Assembly (NCBI GenBank): GCA_031272895.1
Contig: JAISSW010000008.1
Coordinates: 1-64,000, forward strand
Direction: 5' to 3'
From: Clostridium sp.
Lineage (GTDB): Bacteria > Bacillota > Clostridia > Oscillospirales > Acutalibacteraceae
Length of the DNA: 64,000 nt
Shown here: positions 52,449 through 60,630 of the stretch, in pieces
Numbering within the stretch: the stretch's first letter is position 1
Layout of the letters: each line of letters opens with the position of its first letter
Position numbers and translations under genes: made by a program
Notes under the pieces: generated by a model
What the model was told of the DNA's origin: nothing
What the model saw: only the letters and a program-made list of their open reading frames with translations
Databases searched by the model: none

Positions 52449-53804
52449 TCAGACGGCGCTGCCCGCCGTGCGAGGATACGGCAGCACGTCGCGGATATTG
52501 CCTATGCCGGTTAAATACATAACCAGACGCTCAAAGCCAAGCCCAAAGCCGCAGTGACGGCAGCCGCCCCAACGCCGCAAATCAAGGTAACGGGCGTAGT
52601 CGTCCGTGCACATACCCAAGGCTCGTATCCGCTCTTCAAGCAGCCCAAGGCGCTCCTCACGCTGGCTGCCGCCTATAATTTCACCCACGCCCGGCACAAG
52701 GCAATCCATGGCGGCCACTGTTTTGCCGTCCTCATTCATGCGCATATAAAACGCCTTTATTTCCGCGGGGTAATCCGTTACAAAAACCGGGGATTTGAAT
52801 ATTTTTTCGGTCAAAAAGCGCTCATGCTCGGTCTGCAGGTCCGCCCCCCAAGCAACCGGGTACGCAAAATCCGCGTTGTGCGGCTCCAAAAGGGCGACCG
52901 CCTGAGTGTAGCTGACACGCGCAAACGGCGACTCACAAACGGCTTTCAGACGCTCCGTCAGTTCGTTATCGTAAAATTTGCAAAGGAATTCAAGCTCTGC
53001 GCCGCACTGCGCCATTACACTGCCTATTACGCTTTTAAGCATAGCCTCGGCAAGGGCCATGTCGTCATTAAGGTCGGCAAAAGCCATTTCCGGCTCAATC
53101 ATCCAAAACTCCGCGGCGTGGCGCGCTGTGTGGCTGTCCTCCGCGCGGAAGGTTGGCCCGAAGGTATAAATCTTGCCAAGCGACATTGCCAGCGCCTCAC
53201 CCTCAAGCTGCCCCGAAACCGTAAGATACACGGGCTTGCCGAAGAAATCACCGCCGCCCTCGGTTGTGGCTTTTACTTCAAACTGTTCGCCGGCGCCCTC
53301 CGCGTCGCCTGTGGAGATTATCGGTGTGTGGACATAGAAGAAGCCTTGTTCCCTAAAAAAGGAGTGTATTGCCTGAGCTGCCGCCGCCCGCACCCTGAAC
53401 ACCGCCTGCAGTGTGTTTGTCCTTCCCCTAAGGTGCGGCATTGTGCGCAAGAATTCCAGTGTGTGGCGCTTTTTTTGCAGCGGGTACTCCCCGTCGCTTG
53501 CTCCCTCAAGCAGTACGCTGCTTGCCCTAAGCTCGCAGGGCTGCGCCGCGTTCGGCGTGAGCGAAAGCACCCCGCTGACGCAAACCGCCGCGCCTACGTT
53601 CAGCCGCAGCACGTCGTCAAAATCAGCCAGCTCCTCGGGCGTCAGCAAAACCTGCAGGGAGTTAAAGCTGCTGCCGTCGTGCAGGGCAAGGAATGCTATT
53701 TTGCCCGAAGAGCGCAGCGTGCGCACCCAACCGCAAACAGTCAGCTCCTGCCCGGCAAAAGCCGCTGGGGCTTGCAGAATTTTTGAAATTTCGACTCTTT
53801 CCAT
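52449..53804 (-). CDS. asnS: Asparaginyl-tRNA synthetase
   Basis: 451 aa class IIb synthetase. N-terminal OB anticodon domain (VCGWVRTLRSSGKIAFLALHDGS), catalytic motif 2 region with FRAEDSHTARHAAEFWMIEPE and motif 3 GLGFERLVMYLTG. Charges tRNA-Asn. Its 3' end is 3 bp from chrA. Last gene of the minus-strand run that begins at 57344. Confidence 0.97.
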   Translation of the reverse strand: MERVEISKILQAPAAFAGQELTVCGWVRTLRSSGKIAFLALHDGSSFNSLQVLLTPEELADFDDVLRLNVGAAVCVSGVLSLTPNAAQPCELRASSVLLEGASDGEYPLQKKRHTLEFLRTMPHLRGRTNTLQAVFRVRAAAAQAIHSFFREQGFFYVHTPIISTGDAEGAGEQFEVKATTEGGGDFFGKPVYLTVSGQLEGEALAMSLGKIYTFGPTFRAEDSHTARHAAEFWMIEPEMAFADLNDDMALAEAMLKSVIGSVMAQCGAELEFLCKFYDNELTERLKAVCESPFARVSYTQAVALLEPHNADFAYPVAWGADLQTEHERFLTEKIFKSPVFVTDYPAEIKAFYMRMNEDGKTVAAMDCLVPGVGEIIGGSQREERLGLLEERIRALGMCTDDYARYLDLRRWGGCRHCGFGLGFERLVMYLTGIGNIRDVLPYPRTAGSAV

Positions 53805-53821
53805 GTTTTCCTCCGCAATAA

Positions 53822-54355
53822 TTAAAGCAGCGCGGCGGTTATTGTTTCTAACAGCTCGCCCGGCTCGGTCAGGAAGCGGTTGCGCATAGCCCTTGCCTGC
53901 CTTTCGTCCGCAACAAATAGTCGCAGGGAGAGCATTATATCCTCCCCCTCTTTAATTTCAAGGGAGAGGGTACAGCCGTCCTTGGCGGGCAGTATTTCCG
54001 CCGAATTTGCCGCCAAGCCCCGCCTGAGGCTCTGCAGCCGCAGCGCCGCCCTTAGTGTTTCTTCAATAACGGAGCGCGGCAGCTTGTTAACTAAAACCAC
54101 AAACGTCGCCTGTCCCAGCTCGGTAATGTGCAGGGGGGCGTCGTCACCTAAGCCCTCGGAACGCAGGATTCCGCGGTTAACCAAGTTGAAGATGCACTGC
54201 GCCGCCTGCATATAATTTGCCGTACCCGCCGCGGAAATAGCCTCCAGCAGCTGCGTTTTGCTCAGTCCGTCCATTTTTTCAATTAGATAGACTATAAGCA
54301 AATCAATATCCGCGGGGGTTTGCAGCTCGCCGCCGTTGATTTCTCCGTATTTCAA
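53822..54355 (-). CDS. DUF4364 family protein
   Basis: 177 aa. Winged-helix-like N-terminal half (ADIDLLIVYLIEKMDGLSKTQLLEAI) followed by ITELGQ, and a C-terminal beta-strand domain (CTLSLEIKEGEDIMLSLRLFVADE). Matches the clostridial DUF4364 family, proposed from fold to be a transcription-type regulator; the role is unknown. Overlaps the preceding membrane-protein gene by 4 bp. Confidence 0.82.
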   Translation of the reverse strand: MKYGEINGGELQTPADIDLLIVYLIEKMDGLSKTQLLEAISAAGTANYMQAAQCIFNLVNRGILRSEGLGDDAPLHITELGQATFVVLVNKLPRSVIEETLRAALRLQSLRRGLAANSAEILPAKDGCTLSLEIKEGEDIMLSLRLFVADERQARAMRNRFLTEPGELLETITAALL

Positions 54356-54855
54356 TTCAGCGCCTCCTGTGCGTCCTTAAAGGGCTTATCGTAATTTCCT
54401 CGCAAAAGCATTTCTTTTTCTTTAAACTGCAGCTTGCTCGCCCGGCGCCCAAGGTGATTAGCCCAACCCTCGGTGTAAAGCCAATAATAGGAATGTCCCG
54501 TTTTTGCCCGCCATTTTATTATTGGCTTCAAGTTGCACCAGACGAATGACGGCAGCCCTATTACCGGCAGAAACAGCCAGCCGAGAATCATGGTTTGAAT
54601 AGTGTGTCCATATTCATGGATATGGGCATCATACACCCAATCCTGATTGTGGTGGGCGGGCGTTGGATTGAGGAAAATGAACATACCTAAGCTTACGCCG
54701 CCAAAGGGCTTTTCTGTGGGAATGTAGGTGACGACGGCTTGACAAAACGCCTTGTGCTCATATTTTTTGCGCAGAGCCAAAAAGGCAACAAGCCCAATCA
54801 GGTTTTGCGGCAGTCCCCAGGTGAATTGCCAAAGCAGAAACAAAAAGTGCTTCAT
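54352..54855 (-). CDS. Small membrane protein with HEYGH metallopeptidase-like motif
   Basis: 167 aa with two or three hydrophobic segments. HIHEYGHTIQ contains HExxH, the zinc motif of metallopeptidases, and a later YTEGWANHLG could give the third ligand. I recall unnamed bacterial proteins with EYGHxxQ plus WAN, which supports a conserved site. Activity is inferred only. Overlaps both neighbours by 4 bp (MBL hydrolase before, DUF4364 after). Confidence 0.7.
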   Translation of the reverse strand: MKHFLFLLWQFTWGLPQNLIGLVAFLALRKKYEHKAFCQAVVTYIPTEKPFGGVSLGMFIFLNPTPAHHNQDWVYDAHIHEYGHTIQTMILGWLFLPVIGLPSFVWCNLKPIIKWRAKTGHSYYWLYTEGWANHLGRRASKLQFKEKEMLLRGNYDKPFKDAQEALN

Positions 54856-55886
54856 GCGGGTTCCTCCTGTGTGTCAAAATCGCCGATGGCATAGAAGCTA
54901 ATGCCGTCCGCGTTAAGCTGCGCAATAATTCCGCCCGTTTCGCCTGTTACAAAGTATTCGCTGCGGGCAAAAATTGCGTAGTTGGAAAGGTTAATGAGAT
55001 GTGCCTTTTTGCTTGTTACCACGAGGTATTGCGGGGAAAGCCCCTTGCCAAAATAGACTGAACCGGAGCCGAAGTGGCTATGGTGCCCCGCCTTAACTAT
55101 ATCCACCTCCCCTATTTCCTTGGAAATGCGCTTTTCGTCGCCGCTCCAGTTATTTATGTCCGCCGCAAGGAAAACCCGCTTGCCGTTGACTTCAACCAAG
55201 GTGCCGACGGAGTTATCGTTTTCACCGCCGCTGATTGCCTTGCGGTCCTCTGTGTTATAAAAGCTGACAAGCATATTACCCAAGGTAACAGAGCGTGAGC
55301 CAATATCCTGCACAAGCTTAAAGCCGCGGGTATTGACCGCCTCAAGCATTTGGTTATATACCTCAAGGTTATCCCAACTTAGCTCGGTAGAGTTCTTGTT
55401 CTCCGTGCTGTAGGCCTTTAAGTAAACCGTGCCTACGCTGACGGCCGGGTCAAGCAGAATAGTGTCAAAGCCGCCGATGTGGTCGGAATGGCAGTGGGTG
55501 CCAAGGACAAAATCCAACACAACCTTGCCGTCGGCATTGCTTGCGTGTTCCTTAAGGTAGCCCAGAACATACTGCTCGTAGCCCTCCAGCGCAAGGTTTT
55601 CCTTGCCTGTGGGGTTGTCTGTGTCCTCGCCGCTGTCCACAAGGGCAAAGTGTCCGTCGCTCTCAAGCAAAATAGCGTCGGAGGAGCCGGTATTGAGGAA
55701 ATGGATTTTGTCGCCGCTTACACCCTCCGCGGGCAGTTCAAGCAGGTCGCGCTCAACCGCCGCGCGGTTTTGCTTTGCGTAAACGCCCTCAAGCCAGTAG
55801 TAATAGCCCGCAAAGGCAACGGCAAACACCAGCAGCATAATAACAAGGATTCTCAGTGTCTTTTTTAGGCTTGCTTGCTTTTTCAT
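54852..55886 (-). CDS. Membrane-anchored MBL-fold hydrolase (ComEC C-domain-like)
   Basis: 344 aa: one N-terminal membrane helix (LRILVIMLLVFAVAFAGYYYWL), then a metallo-beta-lactamase domain on the outside with HCHSDHIGG (HxHxDH), LAADI and AGHHSHFGS. Similar to the hydrolase domain of ComEC. It could supply the activity that the ComEC in this window seems to have lost; that is inference. The start at 55886 has GAGAGAAAG upstream; the track ORF runs back into pyrE. Confidence 0.82.
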   Translation of the reverse strand: MKKQASLKKTLRILVIMLLVFAVAFAGYYYWLEGVYAKQNRAAVERDLLELPAEGVSGDKIHFLNTGSSDAILLESDGHFALVDSGEDTDNPTGKENLALEGYEQYVLGYLKEHASNADGKVVLDFVLGTHCHSDHIGGFDTILLDPAVSVGTVYLKAYSTENKNSTELSWDNLEVYNQMLEAVNTRGFKLVQDIGSRSVTLGNMLVSFYNTEDRKAISGGENDNSVGTLVEVNGKRVFLAADINNWSGDEKRISKEIGEVDIVKAGHHSHFGSGSVYFGKGLSPQYLVVTSKKAHLINLSNYAIFARSEYFVTGETGGIIAQLNADGISFYAIGDFDTQEEPA

Positions 55887-55896
55887 CTTTCTCTCC

Positions 55897-56559
55897 TTAC
55901 TGCACACAATGCTCCGCGCGGTATTTCTCCATTCTCTCCAGCAAAGCGGCGTCGGCGTTTTGACCGTGCAGGTATTCAAACAGGTCTGCAATTGTAACAA
56001 CAGCCCGCACCTCAATGCCAAACTCTTTTTTGACCTGCTGCACAGCGGAAAGACCTTCGTCGCCCGTTTTTTCCATGCGGTCCACAGCAATGAACATATG
56101 CGTCACGCTCACGTCTGCGGCGGCTTGGAGCACAGGCAGAACCTTGCGCAGGGCAGTGCCTGCCGTTATAACGTCCTCTGTGATAATAAGCTTGTCGCCG
56201 TCCTGCGGTTGGTAGCCGACAACAACGCCGCCCTCGCCGTGGTCCTTTGCCTCCTTGCGGTCAAAGCAATAGGGCTTGTCTATGCCAAATTCACGGTAAA
56301 GCGCCGCGGAGGTCACAGCCGCAAGGGGGATTCCCTTATAGGCGGGACCGAAAACAGCGGCGAAGTCGTCGCCGACAGCCTGCTTAACTTGGGCAGCGTA
56401 TGCCTTGCCGAGGGCATCTAACTGGGAGCCCGTGCGGAAGTTGCCGGTGTTGATGAAGTAGGGCGACTTGCGTCCGCTTTTAAGGGTAAAATCCCCGAAC
56501 AACAGAACGCCCGCCTGCTCCATGAGCCTGATGAAATCAGTTTTTTGTTGGGTTAGCAT
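55897..56559 (-). CDS. pyrE: Orotate phosphoribosyltransferase
   Basis: 220 aa. Joins orotate and PRPP to OMP. PRPP loop LIITEDVITAGTALRK, GPAYKGIPLA, and FDRKEAKDHGEGG, the mobile catalytic loop. Ribosome site AAGGAG. Upstream is a 98-bp gap with no strong promoter; CACGAGTTCGTG is a short inverted repeat there. 10 bp before the MBL hydrolase gene. Confidence 0.96.
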   Translation of the reverse strand: MLTQQKTDFIRLMEQAGVLLFGDFTLKSGRKSPYFINTGNFRTGSQLDALGKAYAAQVKQAVGDDFAAVFGPAYKGIPLAAVTSAALYREFGIDKPYCFDRKEAKDHGEGGVVVGYQPQDGDKLIITEDVITAGTALRKVLPVLQAAADVSVTHMFIAVDRMEKTGDEGLSAVQQVKKEFGIEVRAVVTIADLFEYLHGQNADAALLERMEKYRAEHCVQ

Positions 56560-56657
56560 TACTTTATCTCCTTTTGTTTTTAGTACACGAGTTCGTGCGG
56601 CGCGTCAATCAGCCTAATGACTGCAGGATGGAACGGGACCCCTACTGTTTCTCACAC

Positions 56658-57344
56658 TCAGGGGTGCGGCAGGCCCTTTCTGTATGCGTCCATAATTCCC
56701 TTAAACACCTCTCCGTTGGACGGCGGAGTCCAGGTTATGCAGTTTGCCCCTGCCGCCACCGTTGCGCGTATGCTCTCCGGGGTAGGTCCGCCGGTGGCTA
56801 TTATTGGCGCGTCGGGATACCTTTGCCTCACCGCAGCAACAACCTGCGGAGTTTTTGCCGCCGCCGAGATATTCAGTATATCCGCCCCGGCATGAAAGCG
56901 GGCGTCAATGTCCTCCGTTTCGCTCAGCACTGTAACAACCACGGGGACGTCCACAGTACCTTTAAGCTCACGAATAACCTCGTTGCTTGTCGGCGCGTTG
57001 ACTACCACGCCGCACGCTCCCTGGAATTCCGCATGGAGCGCAAGGTTGATTACCCGCAGCCCTTGGGTAAGTCCGCCGCCCACGCCCACAAACACCGGCA
57101 CCCCGGCGACCTTCATAACCGCCTCCGTAATAACCGGCTGCGGAGTGAACGGATAGACGGCAATAACCGCGTCCGCGTTTGAGTTTGCTATAATACAGGC
57201 GTCCGTTGAAAAAAGCACCGAGCGAATCAGTCTGCCGAAGATTCGAATGCCGGAGCAGGCGTAAATCTCCTGCGGCACGGCAAGGCGAAAGGCTCGCAGC
57301 GTACCGGTCACCTCAGGAATATTAGGATTTTGTGTGTTTGCCAT
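56658..57344 (-). CDS. TIM-barrel phosphate-binding family protein, function unknown
   Basis: 228 aa. Alternating beta-alpha pattern with a C-terminal phosphate-binding end (IIATGGPTPESIRATVAAGANCITWTPP) as in small TIM-barrel enzymes. It belongs to a conserved Firmicute family usually annotated only as hydrolase; I do not know its reaction. FVGVGGG and NAPTSNEVIRELKG are conserved-looking. Start at 57344 after GGGAGGG. First gene of the run to asnS. Confidence 0.75.
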   Translation of the reverse strand: MANTQNPNIPEVTGTLRAFRLAVPQEIYACSGIRIFGRLIRSVLFSTDACIIANSNADAVIAVYPFTPQPVITEAVMKVAGVPVFVGVGGGLTQGLRVINLALHAEFQGACGVVVNAPTSNEVIRELKGTVDVPVVVTVLSETEDIDARFHAGADILNISAAAKTPQVVAAVRQRYPDAPIIATGGPTPESIRATVAAGANCITWTPPSNGEVFKGIMDAYRKGLPHP

Positions 57345-57380
57345 ATTTCCCTCCCTGCGGAAGCATAATCCCCGTGGAAT

Positions 57381-57409
57381 ATTATAGCATATAAAAATGA
57401 ACAATTAAA
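57381..57409 (-). promoter_or_regulatory. Promoter of the TIM-barrel-pyrE-asnS run
   Basis: Minus strand TTTAAT, 17-nt spacer, TATAAT with an extended -10 (TGCTATAAT). Confidence 0.65.
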
Positions 57410-57462
57410 GTACCTTGGGCAAGAAAAGTTTTGCTTCGCGCAGGCAGGCGAATAAAAAGCGC

Positions 57463-57493
57463 AAGGCTCCCCCGCGCGGAGGGAGCCTTTTTC
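57463..57493. terminator. Terminator after the secreted 425-aa protein gene
   Basis: AAGGCTCCC / GGGAGCCTT with a 9-nt GC loop. T-runs follow on both strands; it lies 16 bp past the stop of the minus-strand gene. Confidence 0.8.
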
Positions 57494-57508
57494 GTTAGCT
57501 TGTTTTGC

Positions 57509-58786
57509 TTAGAGGCTGACGCCGAAGTAGCCCAGAACCACGTCCAGCTTGACTATGCGCAGGAACCAAAGCAGTACCTGATACAGCCAGTTGAGCGGAT
57601 TGCGCGACTCAATGTTAGCGAAGCTTGCCGGTTCTGCGGAGCCAACCTGACGCGTCACAAAGCCATTGACAGGCAGCGCGTTGGGACGGATAAGGTTCAT
57701 GACAGTTTTAGCAATTCCCTTGGCCTCAACAGCGTCAAGGAAGAGGTTGCCCGGCAAGGACGGAGAATCAATAATCGCGAAGTTGTCCGCGTCCAAAACC
57801 TGAACCGATGCCGCGAAACGGAAGTGTGAGCCCAGCGCAAACAGATAGGAGTCATAGCTTTCTAACTGCTTTGCGGCATGAGGTCCTGTTACCACCGCCG
57901 TGCTGCCCTGGATTTCTACCTTGTAAAGTGATGCTGCGTCCTCATAATCCATGCCGCTCTCGCCAATCAAATCCGCGACAACACCGGGCAGGGTCAGGCG
58001 GCTGGCAAGAATAAACATCCATGCGTTGCCGTCAACGTCGCTGACCAAGGCTTCGTTGTTAACACCCCAGTCCATTTCGGTATAGTTATCCGGCTCGTCA
58101 AACTCGCAGGGCTCAATGCCGGAGGTGTCTGTTGTAAGGCGGATAATGCTGTCGCCCTGTTGCGGCGGCAGAGTGATGATACCGAAGTTGTAGCTGTAAT
58201 CTCCGCAAAGCAGCGCGGGTTGACCTTGGTATTCAACATAGGTCAGCGCTGTGGAGCCGGAGCCAATGCCGTTGTGGGCATAAACCGCCAGCGGCACACC
58301 CGTGGGCATTTCACCGCTCTTAAGCGGGCTGAGGTCATAAAGGAATTTGCCGTTGTCCGCGGGAACAATGAGGTAGTCGCCGGCAATACCAATGCCGCCA
58401 ACATGGCTGCCCGCGCCTTCCATCTCCCAATAGCCAAGCAGCTTAGTGGAGGAATAGACCATAACCCAGCCGTTGGGGTGGTTGTCCGGGTCGGAGTTGA
58501 CGTCGATAATAGTGTATTCACCATAGCGAGCCAAGCCCTGAATGTGGTTTTTGTTGACTGTGATAAATTCCTCCGGGAAAGCTGTGCTGTCCGGGGCGGC
58601 AAACTCCACGCCGAAGGTCCCCAAGCGTGAGAACGCCTCAACAGGGTCGTTGAGCGCGATAAAGCTTGTGTCCTTGCTGACGCGGCTTGCGCTTGCGGCT
58701 GCAGCGCCGAAAGCGGCTGCCGCAAAGACGCTGAACGCCATCATTGCTGCAAGCAACAGCGCCAAAGTTTTGCGAAGGTGTTTCAT
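57509..58786 (-). CDS. Secreted protein of unknown function with hydrophobic C-terminal tail
   Basis: 425 aa. Signal peptide at 1-31 (LALLLAAMMAFSVFAAAAFGAAA). The body has repeated short strands with aromatic-glycine turns (YEYTIIDVNSD-like, GIAGDYLIVPAD, GNAWMFILASR), suggesting a beta-propeller, but I recognise no family. The last ~26 residues are hydrophobic (WLYQVLLWFLRIVKLDVV), similar in kind to the tail of the secreted hydrolase at 6555-8114. Own promoter and terminator. Confidence 0.7.
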   Translation of the reverse strand: MKHLRKTLALLLAAMMAFSVFAAAAFGAAAASASRVSKDTSFIALNDPVEAFSRLGTFGVEFAAPDSTAFPEEFITVNKNHIQGLARYGEYTIIDVNSDPDNHPNGWVMVYSSTKLLGYWEMEGAGSHVGGIGIAGDYLIVPADNGKFLYDLSPLKSGEMPTGVPLAVYAHNGIGSGSTALTYVEYQGQPALLCGDYSYNFGIITLPPQQGDSIIRLTTDTSGIEPCEFDEPDNYTEMDWGVNNEALVSDVDGNAWMFILASRLTLPGVVADLIGESGMDYEDAASLYKVEIQGSTAVVTGPHAAKQLESYDSYLFALGSHFRFAASVQVLDADNFAIIDSPSLPGNLFLDAVEAKGIAKTVMNLIRPNALPVNGFVTRQVGSAEPASFANIESRNPLNWLYQVLLWFLRIVKLDVVLGYFGVSL

Positions 58787-58837
58787 GTTCTTGCTCCTTA
58801 TTGATTGTTTTTTCCCTTGTGCGGGAATCTCAAATTA

Positions 58838-58866
58838 ATTATAGTATTTTTGACGAAAAAATGCAA
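58838..58866 (-). promoter_or_regulatory. Promoter of the secreted 425-aa protein gene
   Basis: Minus strand TTGCAT, 17-nt spacer beginning with T5, TATAAT. Confidence 0.7.
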
Positions 58867-58899
58867 GCCTTTTTGTATTTTTTTACGGATTTGACCACA

Positions 58900-58946
58900 A
58901 ATAAGCGACGCCGCCCGTAATTAAACGGGCAGCGCCGCCGCTTATT
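58900..58946 (-). terminator. Long hairpin after the flavoprotein gene
   Basis: AATAAGCG...CGCCCGT pairs with ACGGGC...CGCTTATT, ~18 pairs with small bulges, and outer CCACAA / TTGTGG extends it. It lies just past the flavoprotein stop. No immediate T-run. Confidence 0.65.
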
Positions 58947-58968
58947 ACCTTATTGTGGCATCATTAGC

Positions 58969-60462
58969 TTATTTTGAGGCAGTCTGCGCAGCCTTGCGTG
59001 CCTCAAGCTTTTCAACCACGTCAGCCATGTTGCCGGTCTTTGTCCAAAGCGCCTCGGCTTTTTTGCACCAGGCTTCGTAGCCCGCCGTGGTTTTGGGGAA
59101 CTTTTTGTAGTGTCCCTTAAGCGACGCCCCGCAAAGCACACCCTTAAGCAGGTTCTTAAGGCTGGAAAAGCTGATGTTACCCGTCACCAAGCCGCCGACT
59201 ACCTTGCAAACAAGGGCTATCGCGTCCGGCACAGGGATATCGGCGCTGAAGGTGCGGTTGGTGAGCGTAAGCAGCTTGCCCGTAAAGACTATGCCTTTCT
59301 TGAACTCATATTCGTTTTCCTCCGCGGTGCAGTCAACAGCGTTGACCAGCGTTGCGGTGACGTTGGCGAAGTCCGCCCCTTGGGAGGTGTTGTAGCGCAC
59401 GTTGTATTCCCACAGCGCGTCCTCGGTCGGGTACGCACCGTCGCGCATGGCTTTTCCGCAAACCTCGGCAGCCATCTTAACGCCAACCCAACCGCTGCTT
59501 ATGCCCTCTCCGCTGAAAGGCTTGGTCATGCAGGCGGTGTCGCCAAGGCAAACAAAGCCGCTGTCCACCATTGAATACGGCGCGCGGTGATAGGGCGTAA
59601 CGCCTTTTTCCCAGCGTCCCTTGCGCCCGAAGCTTTTGCCTATTTCGTTGTCCTCGCACTCTTCATAAGGCAGAGCCTTGATGATTGAACGGAACTCGTC
59701 GTGGCACTTAAGGGCATATTCATAGGAAAGGTTAGCGCCTGTGCCGAACAAATAGCCGTCCGGCTCCTCCGTGGAGCCAACCCATGATTTATACTGCGCA
59801 TAGCCAGTCGGGTAATTGACAATGCCGTCGGGATACTGCTCGCTCAGCGGAATATCCGCCGGGAAAGGCTTACCGGGATTCTGCAGCTTAACATAGTGCA
59901 AAATAACATAGAACATATCCCTTGGGGTAATGGGGAAGGTTTCTACGCGGCTGTTTTGCATTTTGCGCCGCGCAACAGAGGGTATTCCGGAGCAGTCCGC
60001 CACAAGGCGCGCGCCCACGCTTATGCTCTGACCGCCCATATTTATTACAGCACCGCGCACCTCGCCGTTTTCGCCGCGCACAAAGTCCTCGAAGCTCGCC
60101 TCAAAGAAAAAGCTGACCTTTGCGGTTTCGCTCGCCCAGCTGCGGATTCTTTTGAGGAAAGGCTTAAACTTAAGGACAAGGAACGGGTAGTCCGCTCGCT
60201 GCGGGTAATGGTCGAAAGCGGATTTGGTTATGCCAAAATCAAAACGCCCAACCCAATCCTCGTCGCCCGGCTGCGGAATCGGCACACCATAGGGTTCAAA
60301 ATGCTCTAAGTCAGTGTGAAAAACACCCAAGCGCTCACCCTGGCGCTCCTCGCTCAGCCTGTCAAACACGGCGACGCTGTAGCCCTGCATACCCATGCGT
60401 TGGGCAAACAGAATACCCGCCGTCCCCGCACCAATGACGACGACATCATAATTTGTTTCCAT
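58969..60462 (-). CDS. FAD-dependent oxidoreductase, geranylgeranyl reductase-like
   Basis: 497 aa. N-terminal FAD motif VVVIGAGTAGILFAQRM, and the second FAD motif GFVCLGDTACMTKPFSGEGIS near residue 300. The layout is that of the geranylgeranyl-reductase/halogenase group (GxGxxG plus GDAA). Likely reduces an isoprenoid or lipid double bond, but the substrate is open. GGAGGAG ribosome site. Monocistronic. Confidence 0.85.
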   Translation of the reverse strand: METNYDVVVIGAGTAGILFAQRMGMQGYSVAVFDRLSEERQGERLGVFHTDLEHFEPYGVPIPQPGDEDWVGRFDFGITKSAFDHYPQRADYPFLVLKFKPFLKRIRSWASETAKVSFFFEASFEDFVRGENGEVRGAVINMGGQSISVGARLVADCSGIPSVARRKMQNSRVETFPITPRDMFYVILHYVKLQNPGKPFPADIPLSEQYPDGIVNYPTGYAQYKSWVGSTEEPDGYLFGTGANLSYEYALKCHDEFRSIIKALPYEECEDNEIGKSFGRKGRWEKGVTPYHRAPYSMVDSGFVCLGDTACMTKPFSGEGISSGWVGVKMAAEVCGKAMRDGAYPTEDALWEYNVRYNTSQGADFANVTATLVNAVDCTAEENEYEFKKGIVFTGKLLTLTNRTFSADIPVPDAIALVCKVVGGLVTGNISFSSLKNLLKGVLCGASLKGHYKKFPKTTAGYEAWCKKAEALWTKTGNMADVVEKLEARKAAQTASK

Positions 60463-60530
60463 TGTAACTCCTCCAAGTGTTTAATTTTGGGGCAGGGCGC
60501 GCCATGCGCACAAGCCGCCTTTTCACATAT

Positions 60531-60559
60531 ATAATACAGCAAACGGCAAAAAAATGCAA
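60531..60559 (-). promoter_or_regulatory. Promoter of the flavoprotein gene
   Basis: Minus strand TTGCAT, 17-nt spacer beginning with T6, TATTAT. Back to back with the era promoter. Confidence 0.65.
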
Positions 60560-60575
60560 GTTTTTTGAAGAAATA

Positions 60576-60605
60576 TTGACAAGCCAAGCGCAAAGGGAGT
60601 AAAAT
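60576..60605 (+). promoter_or_regulatory. Promoter of era
   Basis: TTGACA, 18-nt spacer, TAAAAT, with a ~20-nt leader. Confidence 0.65.
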
Positions 60606-60630
60606 ATAAGCACAAAAACACTGAGAGGTA

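Noticed and set aside
52554-53786. Plus-strand 410-aa ORF
   Set aside because: It is the antisense shadow of asnS.
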